64,000 bases of DNA from Porticoccus sp033791605. GTDB taxonomy: Bacteria > Pseudomonadota > Gammaproteobacteria > Pseudomonadales > Porticoccaceae. The notes beneath the pieces are model-generated. The model made no database searches and was not told the origin of the DNA. It was given only the letters and a program-made list of their open reading frames with translations. The stretch is taken from the NCBI GenBank assembly GCA_033791605.1, contig JASJGJ010000012.1, positions 34,674 to 98,673 of the forward strand, written 5' to 3'. The translations under genes and the position numbers were made by a program. Each line of letters begins with the position of its first letter. The first letter of the stretch is position 1. This document shows positions 18,064 to 26,705 of the stretch, piece by piece.

Positions 18064-19116
18064 ATGGCACTCATTTCAATGCGCCAACTCTTGGACCATG
18101 CGGCTGAGAATAATTACGGTGTTCCAGCATTTAATGTGAATAATTTGGAACAAATGCGCGCTATTATGGAAGCCGCAGACCAAACCAACTCACCCGTCAT
18201 TGTTCAAGCATCAGCAGGCGCCAGAAAATATGCGGGTGCACCTTTTCTACGTCACCTGATTCTGGCTGCTATCGAGGAATTTCCCCATATTCCAGTATGT
18301 ATGCATCAGGATCACGGTACCAGTCCTGCTATTTGTCAGCGTTCTATCCAGTTGAGTTTTAGTTCGGTAATGATGGATGGTTCACTGGAAGAAGACGGAA
18401 AAACACCGGCATCTTATGAATACAATGTTGAAGTAACACGCCGGGTAGTTGAAATGGCCCACGCCTGTGGTGTTTCTGTAGAAGGTGAATTGGGTTGCCT
18501 TGGGTCATTAGAAACTGGCCAGGCCGGTGAAGAAGATGGTGTCGGTGCTGAAGGCATACTATCCCACGATCAAATGCTGACAGATCCAGAAGAAGCAGCA
18601 GACTTTGTAGCAAAAACGGGAGTAGATGCACTGGCCATTGCCATTGGTACCTCACATGGAGCGTATAAATTTTCTCGCCCGCCAACCGGTGATATTCTGG
18701 CCATTGATCGCATCAAGGCAATTCATGCTCGTATCCCAAGCACCCACTTGGTGATGCACGGTTCTTCTTCCGTTCCCCAAGAATGGTTGGCAGTGATTAA
18801 TGAGTTTGGTGGTGATATTCCTGAAACCTATGGTGTGCCAGTAGAAGAAATTGTTGAAGGCATTAAGCACGGCGTGCGAAAAATTAATATCGATACCGAC
18901 CTGCGATTAGCTTCTACGGGCGCTGTACGCCAATTCATGGCGAACAATAAAGCTGAGTTTGATCCACGCAAATATCTAGCGGCAACTACTGAGGCAATGA
19001 AAGATATTTGTATCGCCCGATACGAAGCGTTTGGTACGGCGGGTAATGCCAGTAAAATTACTCCGGTTAGTCTGGAGAAAATGTTCCAGAACTATTTAAA
19101 TGGTGAGTTGTTGTAG
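18064..19116 (+). CDS. fba: class II fructose-bisphosphate aldolase
   Basis: Zinc-dependent aldolase cleaving fructose-1,6-bisphosphate to DHAP and glyceraldehyde-3-phosphate. 350 residues. VCMHQDHGTS holds zinc-binding histidines, SVMMDGSLEEDG the catalytic-site acid, and VEGELGCLGSLE, IGTSHGAYKF, LVMHGSSSVP and KINIDTDLRLA are standard class II motifs of the type also found in Calvin-cycle aldolases. GGAG lies before the ATG. It is the last gene of the tkt operon and is followed by a strong terminator. Confidence 0.97.
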   Translation: MALISMRQLLDHAAENNYGVPAFNVNNLEQMRAIMEAADQTNSPVIVQASAGARKYAGAPFLRHLILAAIEEFPHIPVCMHQDHGTSPAICQRSIQLSFSSVMMDGSLEEDGKTPASYEYNVEVTRRVVEMAHACGVSVEGELGCLGSLETGQAGEEDGVGAEGILSHDQMLTDPEEAADFVAKTGVDALAIAIGTSHGAYKFSRPPTGDILAIDRIKAIHARIPSTHLVMHGSSSVPQEWLAVINEFGGDIPETYGVPVEEIVEGIKHGVRKINIDTDLRLASTGAVRQFMANNKAEFDPRKYLAATTEAMKDICIARYEAFGTAGNASKITPVSLEKMFQNYLNGELL

Positions 19117-19154
19117 CTAGGATTTAGTCGAGAGGATTTGATCCAAATATAATA

Positions 19155-19187
19155 AAAAAGGGCGGCTAAAATCACCGCCCTTTTTTT
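19155..19187 (+). terminator. rho-independent terminator after fba
   Basis: A run of A, then GGGCGG (19160-19165), a 9-base loop, CCGCCC (19175-19180) and seven T. The A and T runs on either side make it usable from both strands, for fba (plus) and the convergent gene at 19191 (minus). Confidence 0.93.
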
Positions 19188-19190
19188 GCA

Positions 19191-19805
19191 CTAAGGTTTT
19201 TGATATTCTTTTACCGCATCCACTAAGGCAGAAATTTCTGCGATAAATAAGTACGCTGAATAGCTTCGACCTCTTTTAGGTGACAATCGATAGCGCCATT
19301 TATTTTGTGAGTCTTCTGTATAGCTGTTGGCCATGTTTTCTATCAGTGTTGAGTCGACAGTAAAGGCAACATGTTCTTTATGTATGCATCCACTATAGGC
19401 GCTGCCCTGGCAGGAGATGCTGTGATTTAAAATCGTGGCTTCTTTTGATTTCTGGCTAGTAGCTGTGTTGTAAACAACTTCTTTATATAAACGCTTATCA
19501 TGAGCCTTGTATTCTATAAGGCTGTTAATTTGATAGGTGATCTCACCTGTTTTTTTGGTTGCCACTGCCGTTATGTAGTTGTTTGCCCATGCGTTAGATA
19601 CGTTGCGGGGTTTTTTCTGAAATCCATTGATGGTAGAAAAGGTAATAGCATCACCTGAAAGGCTATTTTTTGAAACAAGCTGTGTTTTAAAATGTAACTT
19701 GTTGAGAGTAATGGTTTCAGACGTTTTGGTTTCTTGCGCTTGCGCAAAATTCTGCATCAATAATGTAATGAATGCAGACAAAAAAATAGCCGGAATTATT
19801 TTCAT
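19191..19805 (-). CDS. secreted protein of unknown function
   Basis: 204 residues that I do not recognise. The N terminus is a typical Sec signal peptide: MKIIPA, a hydrophobic stretch (IFLSAFITLLMQ) and a likely signal peptidase I site after AQA near residue 23. The mature part is polar and contains two cysteines close together (SCQGSAYSGC) that may form a disulfide. It is convergent with fba and shares its terminator. A periplasmic location is inferred from the signal peptide only. Confidence 0.75.
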   Translation of the reverse strand: MKIIPAIFLSAFITLLMQNFAQAQETKTSETITLNKLHFKTQLVSKNSLSGDAITFSTINGFQKKPRNVSNAWANNYITAVATKKTGEITYQINSLIEYKAHDKRLYKEVVYNTATSQKSKEATILNHSISCQGSAYSGCIHKEHVAFTVDSTLIENMANSYTEDSQNKWRYRLSPKRGRSYSAYLFIAEISALVDAVKEYQKP

Positions 19806-19871
19806 GAGGGTAGCCTTTGATCATTACTTTCTTTATAAAGGTTTGAGGCGTTTTTCTCTACGAAAGTTTAT

Positions 19872-20183
19872 TCAGTGCGATTTGATATTTTCTACTGTAT
19901 TAAAGCTAACAGTAGATTTTATATTTTTAATGACAATCTTTTGTGACGCTAGTTTTTCTTGAATAAGGTCTATTAATATTCTGTCTTCTCCCGATTTATT
20001 TGCCGTTACCAAGCTTTCAGTGTCTTCAAATACGCAGATGATAGACAAAGAGCCGGGGAAGTTATTATAGCTAACGTAATGAGTTATCCATTTAAAACCA
20101 TCAATTTCTTCAAGGGCGATTTCACAGGCATCAGTTAGTGCGACTCTGATGGAGTTTTCAGTTTTTTTGTCGGACTTCTTCAT
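19872..20183 (-). CDS. conserved small protein of unknown function
   Basis: About 103 residues. The core (RVALTDACEIALEEIDGFKWITHYVSYNNFPGSLSIICVF) resembles a small gammaproteobacterial family often labelled Fis-family regulator in databases; I see no Fis helix-turn-helix, so I do not adopt that name. The ATG at 20183 gives the family-like MKKSDKK start; an in-frame TTG at 20198 is the alternative. It ends 66 bases before the secreted-protein gene on the same strand. Confidence 0.65.
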   Translation of the reverse strand: MKKSDKKTENSIRVALTDACEIALEEIDGFKWITHYVSYNNFPGSLSIICVFEDTESLVTANKSGEDRILIDLIQEKLASQKIVIKNIKSTVSFNTVENIKSH

Positions 20184-20393
20184 ATAAATATTAGCCAAGT
20201 TTTAGGGTAGTATTATTTGCATTCTCTTAGTTTCTTCTTTGAGAATTAACAGTATTTTATCGCTAAATTTACTTGTGGTGACAAGATGTTGGAATCAGTA
20301 CGTTAAACTAAAATACTTGCCATTTAGGTGTGGTTTGCGATTATAGATGAACTGAACTTAACTTTACCTTAACGTCGTGGATACTATAACTCA

Positions 20394-21347
20394 ATGTCTC
20401 TGAGCTCTGAGCAATTAACAAAGGTACGTGACGGCCTACAAACATTGGTTTTTGATGTGTCGCTCGATCGTACAGATAAAACGGTAGATGAATCCAGTTA
20501 CGTGGATCACTACAACTTGTCGATGTCTTCAGAGTTAATGCCTGTTCGCCATTGTTTGGGCACTTTTTTTTCTTCAGGTTTTCAGCTGGCTACGCAGTAT
20601 TGGGTTCCTGAAAACCCGAGGGGCACTTATTTTGTTGTGCATGGATATTTTGACCATGTTGGTCTTTATGGACATTTGATTCGCCACCTTTTAACGCTTG
20701 GTTATGCCGTCGTCGCTTTTGATTTACCCGGTCACGGCTTATCTAGTGGTGAGCGGGTAACCATTGAGAGCTTTGATCATTATGTCGATATTTTTTCTGA
20801 TTTATTACAGGGTTGTGAAACACATTTCCCCAAACCCTGGAGGGCGGTTGGTCAGAGTACTGGGGGTGCTATTTTAATTAAATACATTATGGCGGCTAAA
20901 CCCCATCACTATCAGAACGATCTTGAGCATGTGGTCGTACTTGCCCCGTTAATTCATCCTCGGAGTTGGAAAAAAAGCCTCTATCTTTATAAATTGTTAC
21001 ATCGGTTTTTAAATAAAATAAAAAGAAAGTTATACCCCAATACAGCAAATGAAGAGTTCAATCAGTTTTTAGCTAACGATGATCCCCTGCAAACGCTATA
21101 CATTCCCCTTGAATGGGTGGGTTCGATGAAGCGTTGGACGGAAGAGTTTGCTGCGCTTCCACCCAATGATTATCCATTAAAGGTTGTACAGGGAGACTGT
21201 GATAGAACAGTGGCATGGGAATATAATATAAAAGAATTAGAGAGAAAGTTTTGTAATATTGATATAGAGATTGTTCGAGGGGCGCAACACCATATGGTGA
21301 ATGAAGGGATTTGGTTGAGAGATAAAGTTTTTAAAAAAATAAATTAA
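20394..21347 (+). CDS. alpha/beta hydrolase, monoacylglycerol lipase/lysophospholipase type
   Basis: 317-residue hydrolase of the serine aminopeptidase S33/Hydrolase_4 family. The nucleophile elbow GQSTGG places Ser155; the charge-relay Asp is probably in VQGDCDRTVAW and the His in RGAQHHMVNE. HGYFDHVG forms the oxyanion region and FDLPGHGLSSG is the typical family stretch. There is no signal peptide, so it is probably cytoplasmic or membrane-associated, acting on lipid esters. The substrate is not known. It ends at a bidirectional terminator shared with serA. Confidence 0.9.
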   Translation: MSLSSEQLTKVRDGLQTLVFDVSLDRTDKTVDESSYVDHYNLSMSSELMPVRHCLGTFFSSGFQLATQYWVPENPRGTYFVVHGYFDHVGLYGHLIRHLLTLGYAVVAFDLPGHGLSSGERVTIESFDHYVDIFSDLLQGCETHFPKPWRAVGQSTGGAILIKYIMAAKPHHYQNDLEHVVVLAPLIHPRSWKKSLYLYKLLHRFLNKIKRKLYPNTANEEFNQFLANDDPLQTLYIPLEWVGSMKRWTEEFAALPPNDYPLKVVQGDCDRTVAWEYNIKELERKFCNIDIEIVRGAQHHMVNEGIWLRDKVFKKIN

Positions 21348-21365
21348 CAGTATTTATTTCAGAAT

Positions 21366-21394
21366 AAAAAAGGGGCTTTATTAGCCCCTTTTTT
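21366..21394. terminator. bidirectional terminator between the hydrolase gene and serA
   Basis: AAAAAAGGGGCT (stem GGGGCT 21372-21377), loop TTATT, AGCCCC (21383-21388), then T6. A and T runs flank both sides, as expected between convergent genes. Confidence 0.93.
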
Positions 21395-21413
21395 ATATAA
21401 AATAAATATTTGT

Positions 21414-22655
21414 TTAAAACAACACACGGCAACGCATCGTGCCGTCAATGCGTTTCAGCGCTTTTAGTGCTATATCACTGTATTCGGCATCCACGTCTAA
21501 CACTACGTAACCTATTTTTTCAGTGGTTTGCAGGTGTTGCCCACAGATATTGATGTTGTTGTCAGAGAACACCTGATTTATTGATGTCATGATGCCCGGT
21601 ACATTGTGATGAACATGCAACAGTCGGTGTGTTCCTGAGTGTGGTGGTAGTGAAACCTGGGGAAAATTAACGGCACTAATCGTTGTGCCGCTGTCGCTGT
21701 ATCGAGCTATTTTTTCAGCAACTTCTAAACCAATATTTTCCTGTGCTTCCTGTGTAGAACCACCAATATGTGGCGTCAGAATCACATTGTCGAATTTCCT
21801 CAGGGGTGAAATAAACTCTTCCTGATTGGATTTTGGCTCTGAAGGAAATACATCAATAGCCGCGCCGGCTAGGTGTTTACTTTCTAGTAGAGCGCTCAAC
21901 GCATCGATATCAACAACTTGCCCGCGGGCGGCGTTGATTAGTATGCCGCCTTTTTTTATGGCGCCGAGTTCATCCGGGCCCATCATATAGCGAGTGGCTT
22001 CAGTGTCCGGTACATGCAGAGAGACCACATCTGAACTGCCTAATAGTACCTTGAGATCGGCTACTTGTTCGGCATTACCCAGTGGTAACTTGGTGACGAC
22101 ATCATAAAATTTGACTCGCATTCCCATGGATTCAGCCATCACGCTGATTTGGCTGCCGATATTGCCATAGCCAATAATGCCAAGGGTTTTGCCGCGGACT
22201 TCATAAGAATCTGTGGCAGACTTCAGCCAAGTGCCTCGGTGGGCCGCAGCACTTTTCTCTGGAATGCCGCGCATCAACATAATGGTTTCGGCAATAACCA
22301 ACTCCGCAACGCTTCGGGTGTTGGAGTAGGGGGCATTAAAGACGACGACGCCATGTTCTGTTGCAGCCTGAAGGTCAACTTGGTTTGTACCAATACAGAA
22401 ACAGCCAACACCGATAAGCTTTTTGCCGGCTTCAAACACCCTTCGGGTGAGTTGAGAGCGTGAGCGAATACCCACAAAGTGAAAATCTTTAATTTTCGCT
22501 ACCAACTCATCTTCAGGTAACGCAGATTTTATATATTCCACACTGGTATAACCCGCAGCTTCTAGGGTTTCTACAGCTGAGGGGTGAACACCTTCAAGTA
22601 ACAGTATTTTGATTTTGGCTTTGTCTAACGAAAAGCTGAGGGCAGTATTGGCCAT
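21414..22655 (-). CDS. serA: D-3-phosphoglycerate dehydrogenase
   Basis: First enzyme of serine synthesis, oxidising 3-phosphoglycerate with NAD; the E. coli type can also reduce 2-oxoglutarate. 413 residues from ATG at 22655 (E. coli 410), giving the family N terminus MANTALSFSLDKAKIKILLLEG; an upstream in-frame start at 22697 adds 14 unlikely residues. The Rossmann motif GIIGYGNIGSQ, the catalytic His in LTPHIGGSTQEAQENIG and a C-terminal ACT domain (about residues 340-413), the usual site of serine feedback, are present. It diverges from the D-2-hydroxyglutarate dehydrogenase gene. Confidence 0.97.
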   Translation of the reverse strand: MANTALSFSLDKAKIKILLLEGVHPSAVETLEAAGYTSVEYIKSALPEDELVAKIKDFHFVGIRSRSQLTRRVFEAGKKLIGVGCFCIGTNQVDLQAATEHGVVVFNAPYSNTRSVAELVIAETIMLMRGIPEKSAAAHRGTWLKSATDSYEVRGKTLGIIGYGNIGSQISVMAESMGMRVKFYDVVTKLPLGNAEQVADLKVLLGSSDVVSLHVPDTEATRYMMGPDELGAIKKGGILINAARGQVVDIDALSALLESKHLAGAAIDVFPSEPKSNQEEFISPLRKFDNVILTPHIGGSTQEAQENIGLEVAEKIARYSDSGTTISAVNFPQVSLPPHSGTHRLLHVHHNVPGIMTSINQVFSDNNINICGQHLQTTEKIGYVVLDVDAEYSDIALKALKRIDGTMRCRVLF

Positions 22656-22800
22656 ATTATTCTCTTGGGCTATTTCTTGTATCGTCCGTGTCAACATTAT
22701 GAAGCGATGACAATAAGTAACGCTTCAGCTATCTAAAAAAAAGGGTGGCTATGATAACATGCACGCCCCTTGATAACTGCCCTTTTTGGAGATGTTTACA

Positions 22801-24207
22801 ATGGCCATTACAGCCTCCACTATTGAAAAGTTACGCGACATTGTCGGTGAGCAACGGGTACTGACGGACGAGGTGTCCTTCCAACAATATGGCGTAGATC
22901 GAACCACTGTCTGGCAGCCAGCTCCCGGTGTGGTGGTGCTACCGGGAACGACTGAAGAAGTGCAGGCAATTGTGCAGTTGGCCAATGCTGAAAACCTTGC
23001 AGTGGTGCCCTCGGGTGGTCGAACTGGCCTGAGTGGCGGAGCGGTTGCCGTCAATGGCGAAATCGTGATTGCTCTGGATCGCATGAAGAAGGTGGTGGCA
23101 TTTAATGAGGTGGACCGCATCGTAACGGTCGAGGCCGGCATGGTCACCTATCAGCTCCAAGACTTTGCTGAGGAAAAAGGACTATTTTATCCTGTAGATT
23201 TTGCATCTGCTGGATCAAGCCAAATTGGCGGCAATATTGCGACCAATGCCGGTGGTATTAAGGTTATTCGTTATGGCATGACCCGTGATTGGGTGATGGG
23301 CCTGAAAGTGGTGGATGGTAGCGGCAATATATTAGAGTTAAACCACGGCTTAGTAAAAAATAATACTGGGCTGGATTTTCGTCATTTGTTTATTGGCTCC
23401 GAGGGTATGTTAGGTATTATTACGGAGGCTTCTATGCGGTTAACACGCAAGGCTCAGGCGTTGAGTGTAATGGTGTTGGGTGTCGTGGATTTTCCCAGCA
23501 TTATGGGCGTGCTAAAAACCTTTAATGAAGGAATGGATCTCACCGCGTTTGAATTTTTTACCCATAACGGCATGGAAAAGGTGATAGCACACAGTGAAGT
23601 GCCGGCACCTTTTGAAACTGCGTCACCTTTTTATGCATTGATCGAATTTGAGCAGTCTTCTGAGGCAGAGCTGGAATGTGCCATGGCGTTGTTTGAAACT
23701 TGTATGGAAGAGGGTTGGGTGGAAGATGGTGTGATCAGCCAAAGCTTGTCTCAGGCAGAAAACCTATGGAGATTACGTGAGGATATGTCTGAAACCCTGT
23801 CTCAGTGGAAGCCTTACAAAAATGATATCAGTGTCAGTGTGTCCCAAATGTCGGGCTTTATTGAAAAGGTCGATGTCCTAGTGGCTGAGCAGTATCCAGA
23901 TTTTGAAATCGTCTGGTTTGGTCATATTGGTGATGGCAATCTGCACCTGAACATTTTGAAGCCGGATGACCTTTCTGTCGAAGATTTCACTAAGCTATGT
24001 GGTGGTGTCAGCAAACAGGTGGCGGCATTGATTAAGGCGTTTAATGGCAGTGTGTCGGCTGAACATGGTGTCGGTCTTTTGAAGAAAGAATACCTAGGCT
24101 ACACTCGCACGGAGACGGAACTACAGTTGATGCGCCAGATTAAACAAGTGTTTGATCCCAAGGGCATAATGAATCCCGGTAAAGTGGTGGATGTACTGAG
24201 TTCATAA
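22801..24207 (+). CDS. D-2-hydroxyglutarate dehydrogenase (FAD-linked oxidase)
   Basis: 468-residue flavoprotein of the GlcD/D-2-hydroxyglutarate dehydrogenase family. The FAD-binding PCMH segment holds VPSGGRTGLSGGAVAVNG, and the C-terminal domain has the metal/substrate motifs WFGHIGDGNLHLNI and SVSAEHGVGLLKK. Start ATG at 22801 with GGAG at 22788-22791. Being divergent from serA supports this substrate: SerA can make D-2-hydroxyglutarate and this enzyme re-oxidises it, a coupling described in Pseudomonas. A D-lactate or glycolate role is possible but less favoured by the location. Confidence 0.88.
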   Translation: MAITASTIEKLRDIVGEQRVLTDEVSFQQYGVDRTTVWQPAPGVVVLPGTTEEVQAIVQLANAENLAVVPSGGRTGLSGGAVAVNGEIVIALDRMKKVVAFNEVDRIVTVEAGMVTYQLQDFAEEKGLFYPVDFASAGSSQIGGNIATNAGGIKVIRYGMTRDWVMGLKVVDGSGNILELNHGLVKNNTGLDFRHLFIGSEGMLGIITEASMRLTRKAQALSVMVLGVVDFPSIMGVLKTFNEGMDLTAFEFFTHNGMEKVIAHSEVPAPFETASPFYALIEFEQSSEAELECAMALFETCMEEGWVEDGVISQSLSQAENLWRLREDMSETLSQWKPYKNDISVSVSQMSGFIEKVDVLVAEQYPDFEIVWFGHIGDGNLHLNILKPDDLSVEDFTKLCGGVSKQVAALIKAFNGSVSAEHGVGLLKKEYLGYTRTETELQLMRQIKQVFDPKGIMNPGKVVDVLSS

Positions 24208-24259
24208 CGAGCAATTTATCAGGGTCCATTTTTTAAGGGCCCATTCATAAGGCCCAACC

Positions 24260-24691
24260 ATGACAGATAATTCAAGTCAGGATGACAATAAGCAGGAAAT
24301 TAATCAGGTGATGTCTCAACCTGAAAAGACTATGGGAGTTAATGGGGCTACTGAGTGGGTCAGTACAGCGGCAGAAGTTGACGACAATCTAAAAAATCTG
24401 ACGCAACTAGTCTATATTCTTCAGGCTATCAGTTTGGTGGTAGGTGTAACGGCTATCGTCGGATTAATTCTTAATTATCTCAAACGCGATGAAGTAAAGG
24501 GCACATACCTTGAAGCCCACTTTACCTGGCAGATTAAAACCTTCTGGTATGCGCTGCTGGGTATGATCCTCGGTTGGTTGTTAGCCATAGTACTTGTCGG
24601 CTTTTTAATCTGGGCTGTGGTGGGTCTTTGGTATATCTACCGAGTCGTCAAAGGCTGGTTGGCCTTCAATGATGGCAAGGAACCCATATGA
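24260..24691 (+). CDS. DUF4870-like small membrane protein
   Basis: 143 residues. The first 45 are polar and cytoplasmic-looking. About three hydrophobic segments follow: roughly residues 50-72 (LVYILQAISLVVGVTAIVGLIL), 93-115 and 116-132, ending in WYIYRVVKGWLAFNDGK. This is the arrangement of DUF4870-type proteins, whose function is unknown. Its stop overlaps the next start (ATGA), so the two genes are translationally coupled. Confidence 0.8.
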   Translation: MTDNSSQDDNKQEINQVMSQPEKTMGVNGATEWVSTAAEVDDNLKNLTQLVYILQAISLVVGVTAIVGLILNYLKRDEVKGTYLEAHFTWQIKTFWYALLGMILGWLLAIVLVGFLIWAVVGLWYIYRVVKGWLAFNDGKEPI

Positions 24692-25368
24692 AGCGCTATT
24701 TTGACCACTGTGTTCATTTTGTCGATGGCGGTTCGCAGCAAATTCCTGTGGGAAAAGTGATTTGTGTGGGCCTTAATTATAGCGATCATGTTGCTGAAAT
24801 GGGCAGTCAGCGTGCCGATGAGCCCGTGATTTTTCTTAAGCCGGCCAGCGCCTTAGTGCCTTTAGAAGAACCTGTAGCTATTCCCTTGGCATTTGGTGCT
24901 TGTCACTACGAGGCAGAGATGTCCGTTTTAATTGGCGAGCAACTGACAGACTGTAATGAAGAACAAGCTGCAGGCGCCATTATTGGTGTTGGTGTAGCTT
25001 TGGATCTGACTCTCCGTGATTTGCAGTCCCAGTTTAAACAAAAGGGACACCCATGGGATAAAGCCAAAGGCTTTGATGGTGCTTGTCCGGCCTCGGCTTT
25101 TGTGGATCGATCTCAGGTGGCTGACTTGCAAAGTTTGGAGCTGCGCTTAACGATCAATGGTAAGGTCAAGCAGGCGTCAAACACTCGCCAGATGATCACC
25201 CCAGTATTACCGTTAATCACCTATATTTCCCAATACTTTACATTAATGCCTGGAGATATTGTGCTGACGGGTACCCCTGCGGGCGTTGGGCCGCTATGCT
25301 CGGGTGATACTCTCACCGTCGAGTTAGTTGATGTGATTTCAGTGAATACTTGCGTCGTTGCCAGGTAA
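24688..25368 (+). CDS. fumarylacetoacetate hydrolase family protein
   Basis: 226 residues of the short FAH fold (YcgM/FAHD1-like). KVICVGLNYSDHVAEMG is the family start, the metal-binding acid is in CHYEAEMSVLIG, and KGFDGACPASAF and PGDIVLTGTPAGVGP are conserved. Members act as acylpyruvate hydrolases, oxaloacetate decarboxylases or hydratase/isomerases of aromatic breakdown; no neighbouring aromatic genes narrow this. It overlaps the DUF4870-like gene by four bases. Confidence 0.92.
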   Translation: MKRYFDHCVHFVDGGSQQIPVGKVICVGLNYSDHVAEMGSQRADEPVIFLKPASALVPLEEPVAIPLAFGACHYEAEMSVLIGEQLTDCNEEQAAGAIIGVGVALDLTLRDLQSQFKQKGHPWDKAKGFDGACPASAFVDRSQVADLQSLELRLTINGKVKQASNTRQMITPVLPLITYISQYFTLMPGDIVLTGTPAGVGPLCSGDTLTVELVDVISVNTCVVAR

Positions 25369-25405
25369 TGGTGACTGCAAGGTCAGTGTAGTGACAGGGT
25401 AGACG

Positions 25406-25849
25406 TTAGGTCTTGCGTTTACCTACCATCACAATAATAAAACTGATCGCCTCATCACCGTTCTGATTAAAACCTCTGTACTGAATTTTCATGATGCCTC
25501 TGTCGGGTTTAGAGTGAGAGGGTTTGATTGACAGTATTTCTGCTTCAGGGTAAATCGTATCGCCAGGGCGTACGGGCAATAAAAATTTCACCTCTTCAAT
25601 ACCTGGGCCGCCCATACTGACAGTATTAAAAACGCCGGATTGCACCATTCGGCAAAAGCATAGGGTTAAGGTTTGAAAGCCGCTACTAATAAGTCCGCCA
25701 TAGGGGCCACTTTTTGCGGCCTCTATCTCTGTATGAAAAGGTTGTGGATCATACCGCAGAGCAAAATCCACTATTTCTGTTTCATTCAGGGTGAAACTCT
25801 CGGCTTTAAATAATTCCCCGAGATTAAAATCATCTAGATAGCGGCTCAT
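25406..25849 (-). CDS. MaoC-type (R)-hydratase family protein
   Basis: 147-residue single hotdog domain. The hydratase-2 motif is visible as YDPQPFHTEIEAAKSGPYGGLISSG (Asp and His catalytic). PVRPGDTIYPEAEI is the second family stretch. Such proteins hydrate trans-2-enoyl-CoA esters. The ATG at 25849 has AGGA eight bases upstream; an in-frame ATG at 25885 would add 12 residues. The substrate cannot be told from the context. Confidence 0.88.
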   Translation of the reverse strand: MSRYLDDFNLGELFKAESFTLNETEIVDFALRYDPQPFHTEIEAAKSGPYGGLISSGFQTLTLCFCRMVQSGVFNTVSMGGPGIEEVKFLLPVRPGDTIYPEAEILSIKPSHSKPDRGIMKIQYRGFNQNGDEAISFIIVMVGKRKT

Positions 25850-25920
25850 ATGGATATTCCTGTTATTCTCCTGAACATCAACCACGATGGTATCAAAACT
25901 AAAAGAGGCGTTAACGATTA

Positions 25921-26133
25921 ATGATCAAAAAAGGAATTTATAAACACTTCAAGGGCGATTTATATGAGGTGTCTGATATTGCTCGCCATAGCGAAACAGA
26001 AGAAGAGTATGTGGTTTACCGTACTCTCTATGGTGATCGCAGCCTTTGGGTTCGGCCACTTTTGATGTTTGATGAAACTATTGAGCGTGATGGTAAAACC
26101 TTTAAACGCTTCGAGTTTGTATCTGCTGACTGA
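25921..26133 (+). CDS. DUF1653 family protein
   Basis: 70 residues matching the compact DUF1653 family: GIYKHFKGDLYEV at the start, YRTLYGDRSLWVRPLLMF in the middle and GKTFKRFEFV at the end. The function is unknown. GAGG lies upstream of the ATG. It is divergent from the MaoC gene with a 71-base gap. Confidence 0.88.
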   Translation: MIKKGIYKHFKGDLYEVSDIARHSETEEEYVVYRTLYGDRSLWVRPLLMFDETIERDGKTFKRFEFVSAD

Positions 26134-26197
26134 ATGCCAGCTGGGAAGGAGCAGGCGGGTAGGGCTCATGGTAGCGATAGCGGGGTTTTTGGGCAGG

Positions 26198-26479
26198 TTA
26201 TTGCATTCTCAGCACGGGGCTACGACCGCAATCCTGGCGATTGATAAGCTCGTTAGTAATCGCATCGGTAAACGCTAAGTCCATATATCGATCGGATGCT
26301 TCACATTGGCGGAGAATGCTCCATAGTTTACTGCTGGAGAGCATATCTACACGGGTATCAATCCAGTGGTATACCTGCTCACCCGAGTCATCCATTTCGA
26401 CATAAAAATTATTGGCTTGTTGTTCCATCAGCACGTTAACAAAGGTGTTATTTTTTATTGCTTCATTTTCTTGTGTCAT
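26198..26479 (-). CDS. hypothetical protein
   Basis: 93 residues, acidic, without signal peptide, membrane segment or motif I recognise. It has an ATG start and is convergent with the DUF1653 gene and divergent from the MFS gene. The upstream gap 26480-26705 contains several TGACA/TGTCA pentamers. Possibly a real small gene; support is reading-frame length and position only. Confidence 0.5.
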   Translation of the reverse strand: MTQENEAIKNNTFVNVLMEQQANNFYVEMDDSGEQVYHWIDTRVDMLSSSKLWSILRQCEASDRYMDLAFTDAITNELINRQDCGRSPVLRMQ

Positions 26480-26705
26480 AACTTGTCTCTTTTTTCGTCT
26501 TTTTTTGTCATGTGGTTACGATACTGTGGAAATATTTCATCCCGATGGTGGTTTTATGACAAAACAATGACATTTGGTTGCCATGACATCAGCCGGAAGC
26601 TGACGAGCCGGCATCACCATCTGGACATTTGACTTGTCAGCCATCAAAGTACGCATCGCTTTTAAGAACAATCAATTTTTAACAATGGGAATTTAGGGTT
26701 AGTCG

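Noticed and set aside
19872..20183. Fis-family DNA-binding regulator
   Set aside because: Similar proteins carry that database label, but no Fis helix-turn-helix is visible in the sequence.
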